A stretch of DNA of 64,000 nt from Aplectana chamaeleonis (GCA_029168955.1 JAPDOI010001445.1:62001-126000); one strand, 5' to 3'. Shown: positions 30,180-41,519, counted from the first letter of the stretch. The notes: generated by a model from the letters alone, not told the origin. Program-made: numbers and translations.

Positions 30180-30269
30180 TCATTCATAGCGAATGTAGCG
30201 TGTCTCGGCGTACAATCTTCTCCTCATTGTATCTTCGACCTTGCACATTCCGTTGAGGAACTTGCGCAT
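30180..30269 (-). CDS. Orphan 3'-terminal coding exon of a host-like gene
   Basis: On the minus strand, TTTGCATTATTTCAG (a good nematode-type acceptor) is followed by an open frame MRKFLNGMCKVEDTMRR, then RLYAETRYIRYE, then TGA. About 80 bp of 3' UTR then leads to AATAAA at 30098-30103. Acceptor, short exon, stop and polyadenylation signal together look like a genuine terminal exon. The frame shown assumes the exon begins in phase with the ATG at its first base; phase is not proven. No upstream exon could be assigned in 30,270-32,500, where a 370-bp MITE lies in between. The protein family is not recognised. Confidence 0.45.
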   Translation of the reverse strand: MRKFLNGMCKVEDTMRRRLYAETRYIRYE

Positions 30270-30762
30270 CTGAAATAATGCAAAAATATTCGATTGCCAT
30301 GTAGCACTAATGATCTTCTCGCCTCAAAATGGGGAAATTGTCGGGAAGAGTTGACTGTTTCCGTATTTTCCAAAGAAATATACGACAGTTTATTTACATG
30401 ATGATGTTCTCCTCGTCGCTTTATTAGAAAATTCCAGAACTAGTTTCGACAGTGGGAGGTAGTCAAAGGATAATTTCACACCCATTCGAGATTTTCTCTC
30501 AGCTAGGGCACCGACCCCTCAGGAAAAATTAGAGAACACTCTGCTTATAATTTACGAATCATAGAAACCGCAGGTCCAAAACCTATGGCGAAAAAATGAA
30601 GACTGGCTCCCTTAACCTCTCAATCGTCGGATTAAAAGCCGAAATTCTATTTCCTACTGCAGATTGGTTGTTGTTAAATTGTGTGATAGGGTGCGATTGT
30701 AAAACTTAGGGCATAAACTGAGCTGCATGCGTAGAGTTGAGCAAAATGTCACACTTGCATTA

Positions 30763-31132
30763 GGCATCTTTCGTAGTCATCACCGCAAGCGCAGCACGCG
30801 CGCGACGCGCGCGACGGGCGGTGGACTATAAAACTGCATGCGCGGGCTGCGCGTGCCGCCTATTCAGCCCCGCCATAGCGGCACCGCCCAAGCAGCCGTG
30901 ACGGTTTCAACGTTTGAATCAATACTAGCGTCTCAGTTTAGGTCCACTCCAACATAAGTAATTTTAGGCCTATCCTACGCCACAGTATACGGAAATGCAA
31001 GCCAGGAATCTCTGTGTATGTCGCCCTGGCGGTGCAGCCAGATATTTCATGTTTTTCGCGCGTCCTGCAGTGGGAAAAGTTTCATAGTACACTGCTCATC
31101 CCGCGCTTGCGGTCAGGACTGTGGAAGATGCC
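30763..31132. mobile_element. 370-bp MITE, TTA target duplication
   Basis: The left end GGCATCTTTCGTAGTCATCA (then CCGCAAGCGC) pairs with the right end GCGCTTGCGG, then AGGACTGTGGAAGATGCC. TTA flanks both sides (30760-30762 and 31133-31135). A 3-bp TTA/TAA duplication fits PIF/Harbinger-type insertion (family knowledge). The GC-rich centre includes GACTATAAAACTGCATGCG, but no RNA gene was recognised there. Confidence 0.7.
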
Positions 31133-31950
31133 TTAAATATACGCTATAAATGATATCAATTCTATGACACAACTCGAAGATTCGGAGCTGGAAGTATAGG
31201 AAATTCACAGAAAAATCGAAGCGAACTGAATGAAAAAAATAAATGACGGATTGTTTTTTTATGGAATGAAAGTGGATGAATTACACCACAGCATGCCCGG
31301 GACAAAACGGGGGGAGGGACAAAACGCTTGAACTAGCGAAGCCAGTACTGCTACAGCTTGTATTGGAAAGTTTACTTCGTGGGAAGCTTCAAAAACTTGC
31401 TAAAGTGACCGTATTCAAACGATCAGTGTGGACGAGTTTGTTTTGGGGGGGGGGGATTGGCGAAGCTCAGGGCTGAGTCACCAAAATTTTTGATTTGATA
31501 TTGCTCAAATTCAGTAGTGTTTACTCGTTCATGACGCTTCAAAAGTATATTTGTACAGTCGAACACGAATGTTATAGTCAGTATACTGTCCACTTATCTA
31601 GCCGACATTCTCGAAGACATGGGGCTTGAGGAGAATTTAAATAATGCTTTGAGGATGCTTTCAGATAGATTGTGGAATTTGACGAAGGAATATTCACTTT
31701 CATTAACCAGTACGATCTGCTTGCCTGCACTGACTCCAAAATTTCGAAAAATGCGAAAGTCGCCCCCATTGGAGAGATTTCGCGAGCCCGTTTTGGTGCT
31801 ATGAACTAGTAGTTATGGATTCAAGCGTTCCATACACTTGATGAGTATGGTATAAAGAAGAGAACGAGAGGAATTCAAACTTTTTCGCGCCCGTCTTCCT
31901 CTAAATTTTGAGGCCAAATTTGAACCAGGTCGAGCATTTTCGAGAAGAAG

Positions 31951-32301
31951 TTGAACCTGTTAGATAGAGGACGAGTTATGTTTTCGAATGGTATAGCACA
32001 CATGGTGGAAGGATCACAGACGGACAAAGGACACTTTACTGACTATTATTGGGTGCAGAACTTTCCAGCCAAAGAAATACTGAGTGGAAAATCGAGAGGA
32101 TTGTTGAGTGCGCAAAATTTAGTCAGAAATATGGGAGAAACTTTTACCGTTGTGAATGATGATGGAGACGCTTCTGATCCACACCAGTTTCAACGGCAAT
32201 TGTTCCTTGAATGCGGAATTTCCGTCAGCAAAAATTGCGCTCTTCCAGGACGACGAGAATTCCTGAAAACAAAACCGTTTCTGAGGTTGCATAAGTTTTG
32301 A
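31951..32301 (+). CDS. Unrecognised 116-codon ORF
   Basis: The ORF contains readable segments (TDYYWVQNFPAKEIL, ETFTVVNDDGDASDPHQFQ, FLECGISVSKNC) but no recognised domain. Its neighbours are a shorter ORF (31619-31804) and the mariner relic, and splice sites are unclear. It might be an exon, an old element ORF or chance. Recorded only because it is longer than the local background. Confidence 0.18.
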   Translation: MNLLDRGRVMFSNGIAHMVEGSQTDKGHFTDYYWVQNFPAKEILSGKSRGLLSAQNLVRNMGETFTVVNDDGDASDPHQFQRQLFLECGISVSKNCALPGRREFLKTKPFLRLHKF

Positions 32302-32520
32302 ATACCTTTCACAACCGACTGTGAAGGATATCTCGACCCCACTCTGATTTCATTCTAGTGCAAATTCGGCTCAAATGCAGCGTTCGCGATCAAAATTATC
32401 GTTGAGCTCTACAGTGAATTGGAAGACGAAAAGGATTTTCGGATCTTGTTGTTAGTGTCGCGAGAACGGCAGTAAACGAGCCAGGAATGGTCAAAATAAG
32501 ATTGCAAACAGGTTTTTATA

Positions 32521-33080
32521 CCAGGTTGTCCAATAATTCTTGTCCGAAAATTTCACCATTTTAATTTTTTTCAACTTTATTGAAAAACAAGTCTAATCAA
32601 CAATATAATCACCACAGTTATCCAAAACAGTGGCCCATCGATTGGGCAGGTCGCCGATGCCCTTCGCCCAGAACTCCGGGGGCTGCGACTCGAAGAAGTC
32701 CGCGATGTCGGATTCGAGGTTGTCGTAGTTGGTGAATTTTCTTCCGGCCAAATGGTGCTTCAGCGGGCGGAACAAGTGGTAGTCGGAGGGTGCGAGGTCC
32801 GGGGAATACGGCGGATGGGCAACCGTCTCCCAGCCGAGCGTCGCCAACTTCTGCTGGGTCTCCTTCGCCACGTGGGGGCGCGCGTTGCCGTGCAGCAGGT
32901 GGACCGAGGTCCGTCGGGGACGCTTTTCTCGGATGGCGGCGGCTAGTTTCTCGAGCTGATCGGTGTAGATGGAGGCGGTGACCGTCCTGCCTTGCGGGAG
33001 CAGCTCGAAGTACAGCATGCCCTTGGTGTCCCACCAGCAGCAGAGCATCATCTTCGGACAAGAATTATTGGGCAACCTGG
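32521..33080. mobile_element. Internally deleted mariner element (560 bp)
   Basis: The left TIR CCAGGTTGTCCAATAATTCT (then TGTCCGAA) and the right TIR (TTCGGACAAGAATTATTGGG, then CAACCTGG) are 28-bp inverted repeats differing at one or two positions. TA lies at 32519-32520 and 33081-33082. Full-length mariners are about 1.3 kb (family knowledge), so more than half is missing. The transposase C-terminal half is retained on the minus strand and joins directly to the right TIR. Confidence 0.92.
32593..33062 (-). pseudogene. Mariner transposase C-terminal half, catalytically dead
   Basis: Minus-strand frame: MMLCCWWDTKGMLYFELLP, QLEKLAAAIREKRP, LLHGNARPHVAKETQQKL, LGWETVAHPPYSPDLAPSDY, then a stop at 32593. 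The family carries a DD34D triad. The second Asp normally lies in HDNARPH but is Gly here (codon GGC at 32889-32887), exactly 34 residues before the retained Asp of APSDYHLF. The N-terminal DNA-binding domain and first catalytic Asp are absent because of the internal deletion. The ORF runs on through the TIR into flanking DNA up to 33255, which is incidental. Confidence 0.92.
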
Positions 33081-33144
33081 TATCTTCGAAACGCCTCAAA
33101 GCCCTTTTTTGCCCGCTCGACGTGAACAAATGAAAACTTGAGAA

Positions 33145-33440
33145 TATACTCTGCCAACGCGTAGCTAGATGCCTCCGAGGGCGCGGCCTGAAACGCCGCC
33201 CCATTCCATGTAGCGGTAAACTACGGGTTTTGGCTACGATAGCTAAAGCCCGCATATTCTTGTGTCGAGGCTACAAGGGTGCAAATTCTGCGCGTATTCT
33301 ACGAAAAAACGAAGGCTAAATTCGAAACTTTGATCTCTCGGACGCTAAACCCGTATATTTTCGCTGTAATTTTGTAGCAAAAATCTACGGATTTAGCGAC
33401 AGCCTGTATTGAAATGCAATCTCAAACCCGCGTTGGCTAC
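33145..33440. repeat. Dispersed repeat F, copy 1
   Basis: Starts with CTCTGCCAACGCGTAGCTAG followed by ATGCCTCC, a segment that reappears inverted at 38446-38476. Near the other side (about 33430) CGCGTTGGCTACG is a partial mirror, so this may be a short TIR element. Non-coding. Confidence 0.45.
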
Positions 33441-34797
33441 GCGGAACGTTCGAACAGTGTTGGCACAGTCAACCCACGGATACCTTGACCCTCTGTGGGT
33501 GGTCGTGGAGAGTGACCCCATGTCGCTCTCTGGAAGACCTTGCTAGGGATAATTTTGGTTGCTGGGATGCTGCAGGCCGTGGGGAAGAAACGGCAATGCG
33601 CTCGATTGCAGCGGGGTCGCCTTCTCAGAACTTTGCAATCAGGTTACGAACACCTTATCCATTATGTTACGCAAGTCTTCCGTAAGATGTTGCTTAAGCT
33701 GTGGTAAGCTGTTCTCATGCATGTTCGAAAGCTGTGCAGAATGATGAAGGGAAGTTGTTGAGCATGCGTGCTAACCGCGCTGGTAGCAACCTCGTAATAC
33801 TGTGGCGTTTCAGTGTCTGATCTCTGCGGCCACGCTCTGTATTCCTTGTCATGAAGTTTGAGGTCAGATGTTAGGAAAAGACTTGGGGATCTACTGTAGA
33901 ATAGACCGCAGTAGATCAGAAGTTGATAGCAACTGACTGCAGCTTCGGCTGTTATGTCATTATCAAGGCTGTGAAATGTATGGCGCTGGCTTTTTTCTCT
34001 TCAAAATTGTATTGCTTTTCTTAGATATCCGTTCGAATACAACACGTTTTCCAAATAACTTGAGATCACATTTTTTGTATCAACACAATACCTTTGGTGA
34101 GCCCGTTTTCCCCACCCTGGAAGTCATTATATGGAAAGAGTTGTTACTTCAGTTTCTTTACTTTGCAACGACGTGCTCCAAATGATTATCAATTTCAACG
34201 GATTGAAACTATCCTACACGGGAAGAGGAGAAGGCGGAGGAGGGCACCCAGAATTTCAGACATAAATGAAATGAATGATGGATCGTTAACGCTACGAACA
34301 ATATATTTCTATAGAATTGATAAGAGAACACTGATTGAAAGCGATTTCAAGCATCCGATTGGAAGGTTTTCGTCAATTTTATACAAAAAAATTTTGAGGT
34401 CGCTCCCCCAAGTCTAAGAGATAGAGCCAACAGATTTTCTATGAGCTTTTTCTCCAATAAAGTTTTCTTCTCTACATCACTCTGGGACCTAACCCCAGAA
34501 AGATCACATGCCATCCATATCCTCTGATAGGTAAGCCCCTGCGCACATACTGGGCGCGAAATAGGAATAACTCCATCGACAGTGTTCATGCCTTCCAGAC
34601 GTGCAGAACATATTTGTTTGGAAATAGAAAACCCAAATGGACAGAGTTAGACAATAGAAAAATTGGAAAAACTGAGAGGAGAAAACAAAAGTTGGAGAAA
34701 AAATTGGAAATTTTGAAAAGCCTATAACTCACCAGTGTTCAGAGCATATCGAATAATTCCTTATGGTATAAAACACATATTGAAAGTTACGGTGAAA
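33441..34797. other. No feature recognised
   Basis: Short ORFs only, no domain, no terminal repeats seen. The stretch near 34225 is purine-rich (GGAAGAGGAGAAGGCGGAGG). Confidence 0.5.
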
Positions 34798-35030
34798 GGC
34801 AAAGTCCACAATGGAAAGGGTTTTTGAGTTTTCATAAGAAATCGAGAGCTGCTGGGCTCACGGCAGAAACCATTTTGATAAAACGGCCAAAAAGAAGCTC
34901 CAAATGGCTCTAAAAGGCCCTGAACTTCTGTGTGCCGATCAAAGACCGCCTCGTATGTGGCACTAGTTTGCGAGGGCCGTTCAATACAGGCCTCGGTCGG
35001 TAGTGAAAGTGAGTGTCCCAAAAACATTTC
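34798..35030. repeat. AGGC..GTCCAC-family MITE fragment
   Basis: The start AAAGGCAAAGTCCACAATGG resembles the left ends of the TTAA-type family (AGGCAGCGTCCACAATCG). Interior words such as AAAAGGCCCTGAAC echo CGGCCCTAAAG in relatives. No right terminus. Confidence 0.4.
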
Positions 35031-35220
35031 TCAAGAAAGAAGTTCTCTATGCCTTGAATGCAAACCTATTTTATGACTGAATTAGGTAAATTAGGCGTGA
35101 TAATGTTTTTCTCGATTTTAAAGACGGAGAATGGCTTTTCTGGGGAAAAATGGCATCCACATATGTAATCCAAGTATGAAGATTTCCTCAAAATATTCCT
35201 AAATCGCTGAAATTCGTCCT

Positions 35221-35272
35221 GATTGGAGGAATGTCTAGGGCAAACGGATTGGAGGAATGTCTAGGGCAAACG
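35221..35272. repeat. Exact tandem duplication, 2 x 26 bp
   Basis: GATTGGAGGAATGTCTAGGG followed by CAAACG occurs twice in direct succession (35221-35246 and 35247-35272) without differences. The surrounding 35,031-36,111 shows no other feature. Confidence 0.9.
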
Positions 35273-36111
35273 GAATTCCAAATACCAGAGAAATATCATT
35301 TAGTGATCTCTCTATAAAAGGTGATTTCTTCCCTACGAAAAAACTATTCATCAAAAATTTTCTCTTCCTTCGAAATTATTGCCGTGTACATTTTCAGGAT
35401 GGTTTAAAATTATTGAATCTATTGCAAAGTAATTTTTGAGAACTGTCGGCTTTGACTTTTGTGAGCATCGTTATTAGTGAAGAAAAGGGAATCGCCATTT
35501 CGTTCAATTTTTGGAAAACCATCACCGCTCAGCCTTTGAAAAGAAAGTGCGAGTAAAGTTGGAAGTCATGAAATCGCTTATCAGAGAAAGAACGTGATTT
35601 GTCAAAGTTTTTGGCATATTCAGTTCATCAGTCTTTAACCGAGCTGATTCATTCACATTGCCCGCAAGGAACCACTTTTCTCGAGTGTACCATCTTAAAC
35701 CTAACGACAATCGTTGTTTTTTTCCACAGATAAACAGCGTTTGATTTGATGATCAGCAAAATACCAGAATTTATTTTTGGAAGACTTGATGCAACGAAAA
35801 TGTGAATTTTGCATACGATTACCACGTTTGAGGTGGCCGCGCAGGTAAACTGCTCAATTCATAATGAGGCATATTGAGGTGGAAATGTGCAATTTTCGAT
35901 GAGTTTCTGGAGTTGAATCTACCGTTTTGTAACATGAGTGTAGGGAACTCGTTGGAAGGGATTTTGAAATATGTATCTTCAATACTGAGTAATGACTGTT
36001 TGTAGCAAGTTTTGGCGAAGAGGCTCACTGGAGCGCAAAAAGCGCCGCTTTTGCAAAAAAATTGCTCGACCCTGTAAGTCTTTTATTTTTCAATCCGCTC
36101 GCTCGAAACAT

Positions 36112-36253
36112 AGCCTCTCTTCCTCATTTTGAGCCGATCGAAGTGAGTTCTATCGGGTTTATAATGTCGAGATCTCCATGCTACTGTTATCTCCGGCCAT
36201 GACCGACTCCTCCGATGCTTGCTCCGCCCCGAGTCATTTGAGCGAGAGAGGCT
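36112..36253. repeat. Dispersed repeat D, copy 3, with inverted ends
   Basis: ATAGCCTCTCTTCC at the left is mirrored by GAGAGAGGCTAT at the right. The centre (ATCGGGTTTATAATGTCG, AGATCTCC, CATGACCGACTCCTCCG) matches the D repeats at 1760 and 11425. This copy best suggests that D is a short TIR element. Confidence 0.55.
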
Positions 36254-36846
36254 ATATCTACATTTTTAGTGCCCAGATTGTAACAAAAGGGATCCCAAAA
36301 TCAGAAGCTTGGGAGCGAAACATCAGTTTTTAAAGCCGCATTCTTACCCTTCACTATTCTTAATTTTTGGAAAGGGATGGCTTGTCAAATTAATCATTCA
36401 AAAAGTGAGCAGAGCATAAAAAGGGGCAAAAAATGATTTCATGCCGCCAAAATATTTAGCAGAAATTAACCGCGACCAAATGACTTCGCAGATTACTGTG
36501 TATCACAAGATACAGCGTTCCTGTGACAATCCTTCAAAAAGTAACGCAAGATAACGAAACAAAAGTGAATGAATAGTAGGATCAAGAAAAACGAACACAC
36601 CACGAACATGTGAGAGAAAACCGTCGGGAGCTATGCGCAAAATCGATAACAGGGAGCAGACGCTCATTTTCGAAACGCTAGCTGGACCCTCCTGTAATAT
36701 GTTCGAAGCTTGACCGAAGCATGTTCGCTCACCACAGTATTGCATCGCTCATCGACTTTGTGAGGAAGCAGCGGTCGAAGCATGGTGGTGAGCTGTGCAA
36801 GCCGATATAACACGTCGAAAACAAGTAGAGGGTATTTTTTGCTGTT

Positions 36847-38215
36847 AGCATGGTGGAACGATCAGAGATGAGCAAGCCGGTTTTCGACCTGGAAGATCGA
36901 CCATCGACCAAGTGTTCGTCGTGAGAAGTGTAATTGAATCGTGGCAGCGGTTTTCGAAGCCATTACAGCTTGCTTTTTTGGACTTTGAAGCCGCGTTCGA
37001 CTCTCCTCATCGTGATCGATTGCTCAATGCTCTGCGAGCAGATGGAGTCCCGGAAAAGTATGTTCGGTTAATCGAGGACATGAACAAAGGAACAACAGCA
37101 GCAGTTCGTACACCTGTCGGATTTACGTCAGCTTTTGAGGTAAAAACAGGAGTAAGGCAAGGAGCCGTTGCAGGACCTTTTCTTTTCAATTTCGCCGTTG
37201 ATGACATCATGCGTAGAGTTGCAGAACAGTTTCCTGCGAATGTGATCCTAACACCATCAGGACGCTCCCTTGTCGACCTGGAGTACGCCGACGACATTGT
37301 GTTATTCGCTGAAAACAACGCAAAACTGCAAAGGATCGTGAACCTCGTTTCGAAGTATGCCGCAGCCTATGGACTTCGTCTTCGTCCCGACAAATGCAAG
37401 CAGATGTGGGTCTCTCAGAGGCCTTCAACGGGAGTTTGTGTGGACGGACAACGTATCGAACTGGTGGACGATTTCTGTTATTTGGGCTGTTTGCTGAAGA
37501 ACGATGGTAGTTATGCAGCGGATATTCGACAACGATGTGCGAAAGCTACGTCTGCATTCAATTCTCTAACCAAGTGTTTGTGGTCTACCACCATCGCGAA
37601 GGAAGTCAAGTTGCGCGTCTACCTATCCGCTATTCGCCCTATCATGATGTACGGATCGGAGACGTGGGCAGCACCGAAGACGCAGATGGAAAGGTTGGAT
37701 TGCACGGAGAGGAAGCTTTTTAGGCGTTTGCTTGGATATTTCTGGCCGCGTGTATGCCATAACGAAGACCTTTACAAGGAAATCGACGCAGTACATCAAC
37801 GCTTGACACGAGGGAGGTGCCAGCATCTCCTAACGCCATCTCAAGCAGCAATGGAAAGTCGACTTCGACTGCTCGGGCATATACTAAGAAGAACGCCGGA
37901 TCGTCTCGTACAACACGCTTTAAGAATGCTTCCAAATCCTGTCTGGAAACGGCCACCTGGGCGTAGGCGGAAGTTCTGGACGGATGTGGTTAAAGAGGAT
38001 TTAAAGTCACTCGGCATCGAAAGACAGTTCAGGCGCGATGTTTCGTTTCGCAGGAAATGGAATAGTGACAGCTGGATGGAATGTGTTCAAATTGTGGCTG
38101 AAGACCGTGAAAAATGGACACGGCTGACTACTAGGACGGCACACCTCGGTGAAGATGCGGAATGACCGCGTCAGGCGAAAGCCAACCGATTAAGTCAAGT
38201 AAGTCAAGCATGGTG
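36847..38215 (+). mobile_element. Young 5'-truncated RTE LINE with 9-bp target duplication
   Basis: LINE sequence runs from 36856 to 38206, flanked on both sides by AGCATGGTG (36847-36855 and 38207-38215). The 3' end, after the stop codon, is a short unique segment plus a tail of AAGTCAAG-like repeats rather than poly(A), as RTE-clade elements commonly have (family knowledge). 5' truncation with a short target duplication is the signature of target-primed reverse transcription. Confidence 0.93.
36858..38165 (+). pseudogene. RTE LINE ORF2, C-terminal 435 codons (reverse transcriptase)
   Basis: The frame is open from the 5' truncation to TGA at 38163-38165. Motifs in order: DEQAGFRPGRSTIDQV, LDFEAAFDSPHRD (RT motif A), RQGAVAGPFLFNFAVDD (motif B), EYADDIVLFAEN (catalytic YADD, motif C), GLRLRPDKCK (motif D) and CYLGCLLKNDGS. 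A C-terminal Arg-rich tail follows (KRPPGRRRKFW). The catalytic core is intact, but the endonuclease and RT N-terminus are missing, so the copy cannot move by itself. It differs from the 57798-58754 copy by only about three residues in 318. Confidence 0.95.
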
Positions 38216-38269
38216 TTTCAAAAGTTCTGAGTTTCTAGTACGGATCAAGACTGGATGGGTCGATCGACC

Positions 38270-38478
38270 GAGTGCTGCAACGAGAACAAGCGTAGAATAT
38301 GGTGCTGTAGCGAGAATTTACGTAGAATTAGCGGGCTCTGTAGCTAAAATTTCACCAAATGAGGCTAAACTTCCGTAACTTACGTAAATTCTAGTGTCAA
38401 AATCAGACTAGATGCCTCCGAAACATTGGGCATCTCTGGTTTCCGTGGGAGGCATCTAGCTACGCGTTGGCGGAGTAG
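38270..38478. repeat. Dispersed repeat F, copy 2 (inverted)
   Basis: The end GGAGGCATCTAGCTACGCGT followed by TGGCGGAGTA is the complement of the start of the repeat at 33145. Inside, CTAGATGCCTCC (38409) and GGAGGCATCTAG (38451) form a local hairpin. The following 38,479-39,289 has no recognised feature. Confidence 0.5.
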
Positions 38479-39289
38479 TAACAGCAAATAACCAAATCAA
38501 GGAGGTACTGTCAATTGAGCTATAGCGCTTGTTTGCATTGATAGGTACCATTTGCTCACAGCGGTCATTTCTGACACTCAGAAGTCAATACTATTTTAGC
38601 GCGAAAACACGGCATGTTTTTATTTTTGTTGTTTTTAGGCATACCTACCTTACCCTATGGAGCCCCAAAACTTCCGCATATTTGGGAGAACACAAAAGTG
38701 ATGTCTATCGTGGACCCCGCATTCGAAAAAAAATTCTTCCCAATTCAAAGCTGCAAATACTTCAGAAGTTTTTGCGCACTATCGTTCTGAGAGCTGAATT
38801 TTGAAAAGCTGTCTCCTGAATTGATTTGAATGGGTGTTCGGAAAATTCCTCCGGAATTTCAATTGAAAATTCGAGATTCCAAACTCTTTCCGATTAATTT
38901 AAGCATACTCTGAAAATTCTCTACAGTGGCGGAAAAATTGAAGGTGTTCACTCAAAATCATCGAATACCCAAAAAATTAGGTATAGCAGATTCCTGAGTT
39001 AAGATAATCTTTGAAGAAACTGAATACCTTGAATTCCCGAATGAATCGAAAATTTGGAAAACCGAATAAATTGAATTTGGACACGTATCAAATTCTTGTA
39101 AACACGAAATCGACGAGTGAATAGTTTTCAGAGTTTTCAGAGTGAATAGATTTTTCAGAAGAAATTTACAAATGAATAAAGTACTCGAAAGAATTAGAAG
39201 TTGAGAGTCCCGAACTAACCGAGAATTCCAAACTATAAATTTCCTCAAATAATCATCATTGATGTGGTAGGGTCTGTGTCATTTTCGTG

Positions 39290-39402
39290 GGAAGTCGTCA
39301 CACTGCTACGTGGCACAAGCCGAAGCGAAGATATCATTGATGAGGTAATGATATCTTCGCTTCCGCTTGTGCCATGAATGCCGCGTAGCTGCGTCTTCCT
39401 AA
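39290..39402. repeat. Inverted repeat, possible small MITE
   Basis: The inner arms CACAAGCCGAAGCGAAGATA and TATCTTCGCTTCCGCTTGTG pair. The outer GGAAGTCGTCACACTGCTACG pairs loosely with CGTAGCTGCGTCTTCC. The loop is ATGATATC-rich. No clear target duplication. Confidence 0.65.
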
Positions 39403-40979
39403 GCAATTCACACAGATGAAAAAAGTGTCTTATGTGGTTCGCGCAACACTTATCGTCAATCTCTGGATGCGGGGAAGCCGCGACGCTGCTATGATAGCTT
39501 CATCATGAGATCCGAATGGTTGTTTTTAAGAAAACAAAGTGATGATAATGGGGGAAATAACCGCTTCGCTTCGAAGATAGCGAGAAAATAAAAAAAAACT
39601 GCAACGCGGCTTCCTAGAGATAGAATACAAACGACACCTCAGTTTCGAATGGTGTATAAAATACAGAACAAGCAAACAAACATTAAATGAGCGCGAGGGC
39701 TCGTGATGAGAACGTACGAGAGATAGAATGCTATCACGAGTTAACAGAAGTCGATAAGAAAATGTCGATCAATGAAGCCTCAGCACACCCGCGAATTTGT
39801 TCATCAGGGTTCCGGCTGAATGCCTGCGCTCGCACAGCCTGCCGGCCAAAAGCCAGCGCTGGCACTTTCGGCAGGTGCACCGGCTGTCCGCCAGCCCGAT
39901 CCATATCTGACGTATTCTACGGCGCTCCGATCCCTAGTTTGCCTGAGCCGTCGGCCTGACCTGCTCAAAAATTTCTGTCCTAGTCGAGTCAAAGATTGAA
40001 CGATGAGCCTGCTTTCATTGCTCAACTGTTTTCATTAGTTGAATTCATTTCTGGCTGTGAACGTCAAGGATTTTTGACTGCTCAGCATGAGACTGCGATC
40101 TCTCTAGGCGGATCTGTGCACGTGTGCACGAATTAGCCACTTAGAATCTTAATAACTCCATTTTTAGCTCGTTCCTTGCTGCGTGAACTTAGTGGTCCTT
40201 TAGCTATTTGCTTATCGAACTTATTTTTATGGTTCCTTCCACAACTTTTCTCATCGCGACCACTGCTTTTAATACAGTGGGCCACTGACCTTTCGATTTC
40301 CGGTGATAACTAGGAAACGGTTTCTTACTTACCTTTATAGGAAAATTATCGGCAACTCCTTTTTTCGACTGAACATTTCTTGGACTCAGACAGTGGGGCG
40401 GACTTACCGCGACGCCGAATAGGAACGAACGCGTGGTCAACGGCGATCAGCCCTCTGCTTTTGCGCGCGGCCAGCTCTAAATGGGTTCGCGATCAGCTCT
40501 GAATGGGCTCGCGATAAGTACGCCTGGTTAAAAAAAGGACTGACAGCAAAAAATCTGTATAATTAAGTTAATAATTATAATTCAAAATAGATCGTTCTCT
40601 GAGCTTCATGACAATTCGCTAATTTGTCGAGGAGATGAAGACTCGTGATTAAATTATTGGCAACTTTTCGATATAATAATATCTTCTTCAGGCCAGCTGA
40701 AATGATCACAAAAAATCAGTAATACAGCGTGAACAATTGGGAGTACCAATCTTATAAGACAATAGTGGCACTAAACCAGCAAGTAGAAGGAAGAACCCAG
40801 CCGCAAGATATTCTATAAATAGTGTTAATGGTAGGTTGCCCGCTTGGTATGGTGGCTATCCTACCTATTCGAGACGAACGGCCGGTCAAAAAATGAAGGG
40901 TGAGGTCAGGGTGGGTAATGTAATCGTTATCTCAGCGAATCTCGTATGTATCACGTCAAATCCACTGAGTATCTCAGAA
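39403..40979. other. No supported gene
   Basis: A 90-codon ORF at 39687-39959 and its neighbours show no recognisable domain. At 40243-40275 a CTCATCGCGACCACTGCTTTTAA segment resembles a right end of the TTAA-type MITE family. Confidence 0.45.
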
Positions 40980-41262
40980 TCACTCCAACGTGTTAAGCCT
41001 CATAGCGGCCCTCATTTCTTCTCTGATGTTTATTGGCGGTTTCCAATGTTGAATTTCCAAAGCTTCCTTGATTTTCCTCTCCACCGGATCACACAAGTTC
41101 CTGTGAAGGATCTTCACGTTCAACTGAGGGGCGGATTCGGAAGTATGCCGCAAAGTGCGGTGTCGTGAAAAAGGATTGTCCGGGTAGCTCTGTGGACGCC
41201 GCAGAGCTCGAATGTGTTCCTCCATCTTATTTCGTAAGGGTCTAGCTTTCGTAAGGGTTTTT
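40980..41262 (-). pseudogene. GIY-YIG-type endonuclease tail of a Penelope-like retroelement
   Basis: The minus-strand frame reads TKARPLRNKMEEHIRALRRP, then SYPDNPFSRHRTLRHT, then LNVKILHRN, then ERKIKEALEIQHWKPPIN, with a stop near 40980. The order R-P-L-x3-M-x-EH, a short His-containing segment, then RKxxEALxI and PxIN matches the C-terminal GIY-YIG nuclease module of Penelope-like elements (family knowledge). The GIY and YIG strands upstream are missing, and a hairpin (GCCGCGAAGCGGC) lies where they should be. A stand-alone GIY-YIG protein is an alternative. Confidence 0.5.
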
Positions 41263-41519
41263 AATAATCGCTCCAGCCGCGAAGCGGCTGGAGAGGTTTG
41301 GTTTTGCCTGGCACTTGTGATCACTTAGATTTTGGTAAAGTAGTTAATAAAACCTGTAAAACAAATTTTCTAGAGATTTCCTTCTGGATATAAGTGAGAA
41401 AGTCTAGAAGACACCCGCTGACAACATTTGAGCCAAATCGATTGAAAATTAACAAAGTTAGATCGGCGGAAGCTTAGCAAAAATTCGCGTTTTTTCTTGT
41501 AACGCGTCCCTCGTGTCCT

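Noticed and set aside
30780..30910. Possible small RNA gene with a TATAAAA-like box in GC-rich DNA
   Set aside because: It lies in the centre of a TTA-flanked MITE and no snRNA or SL RNA features (Sm site, SL exon) are visible.
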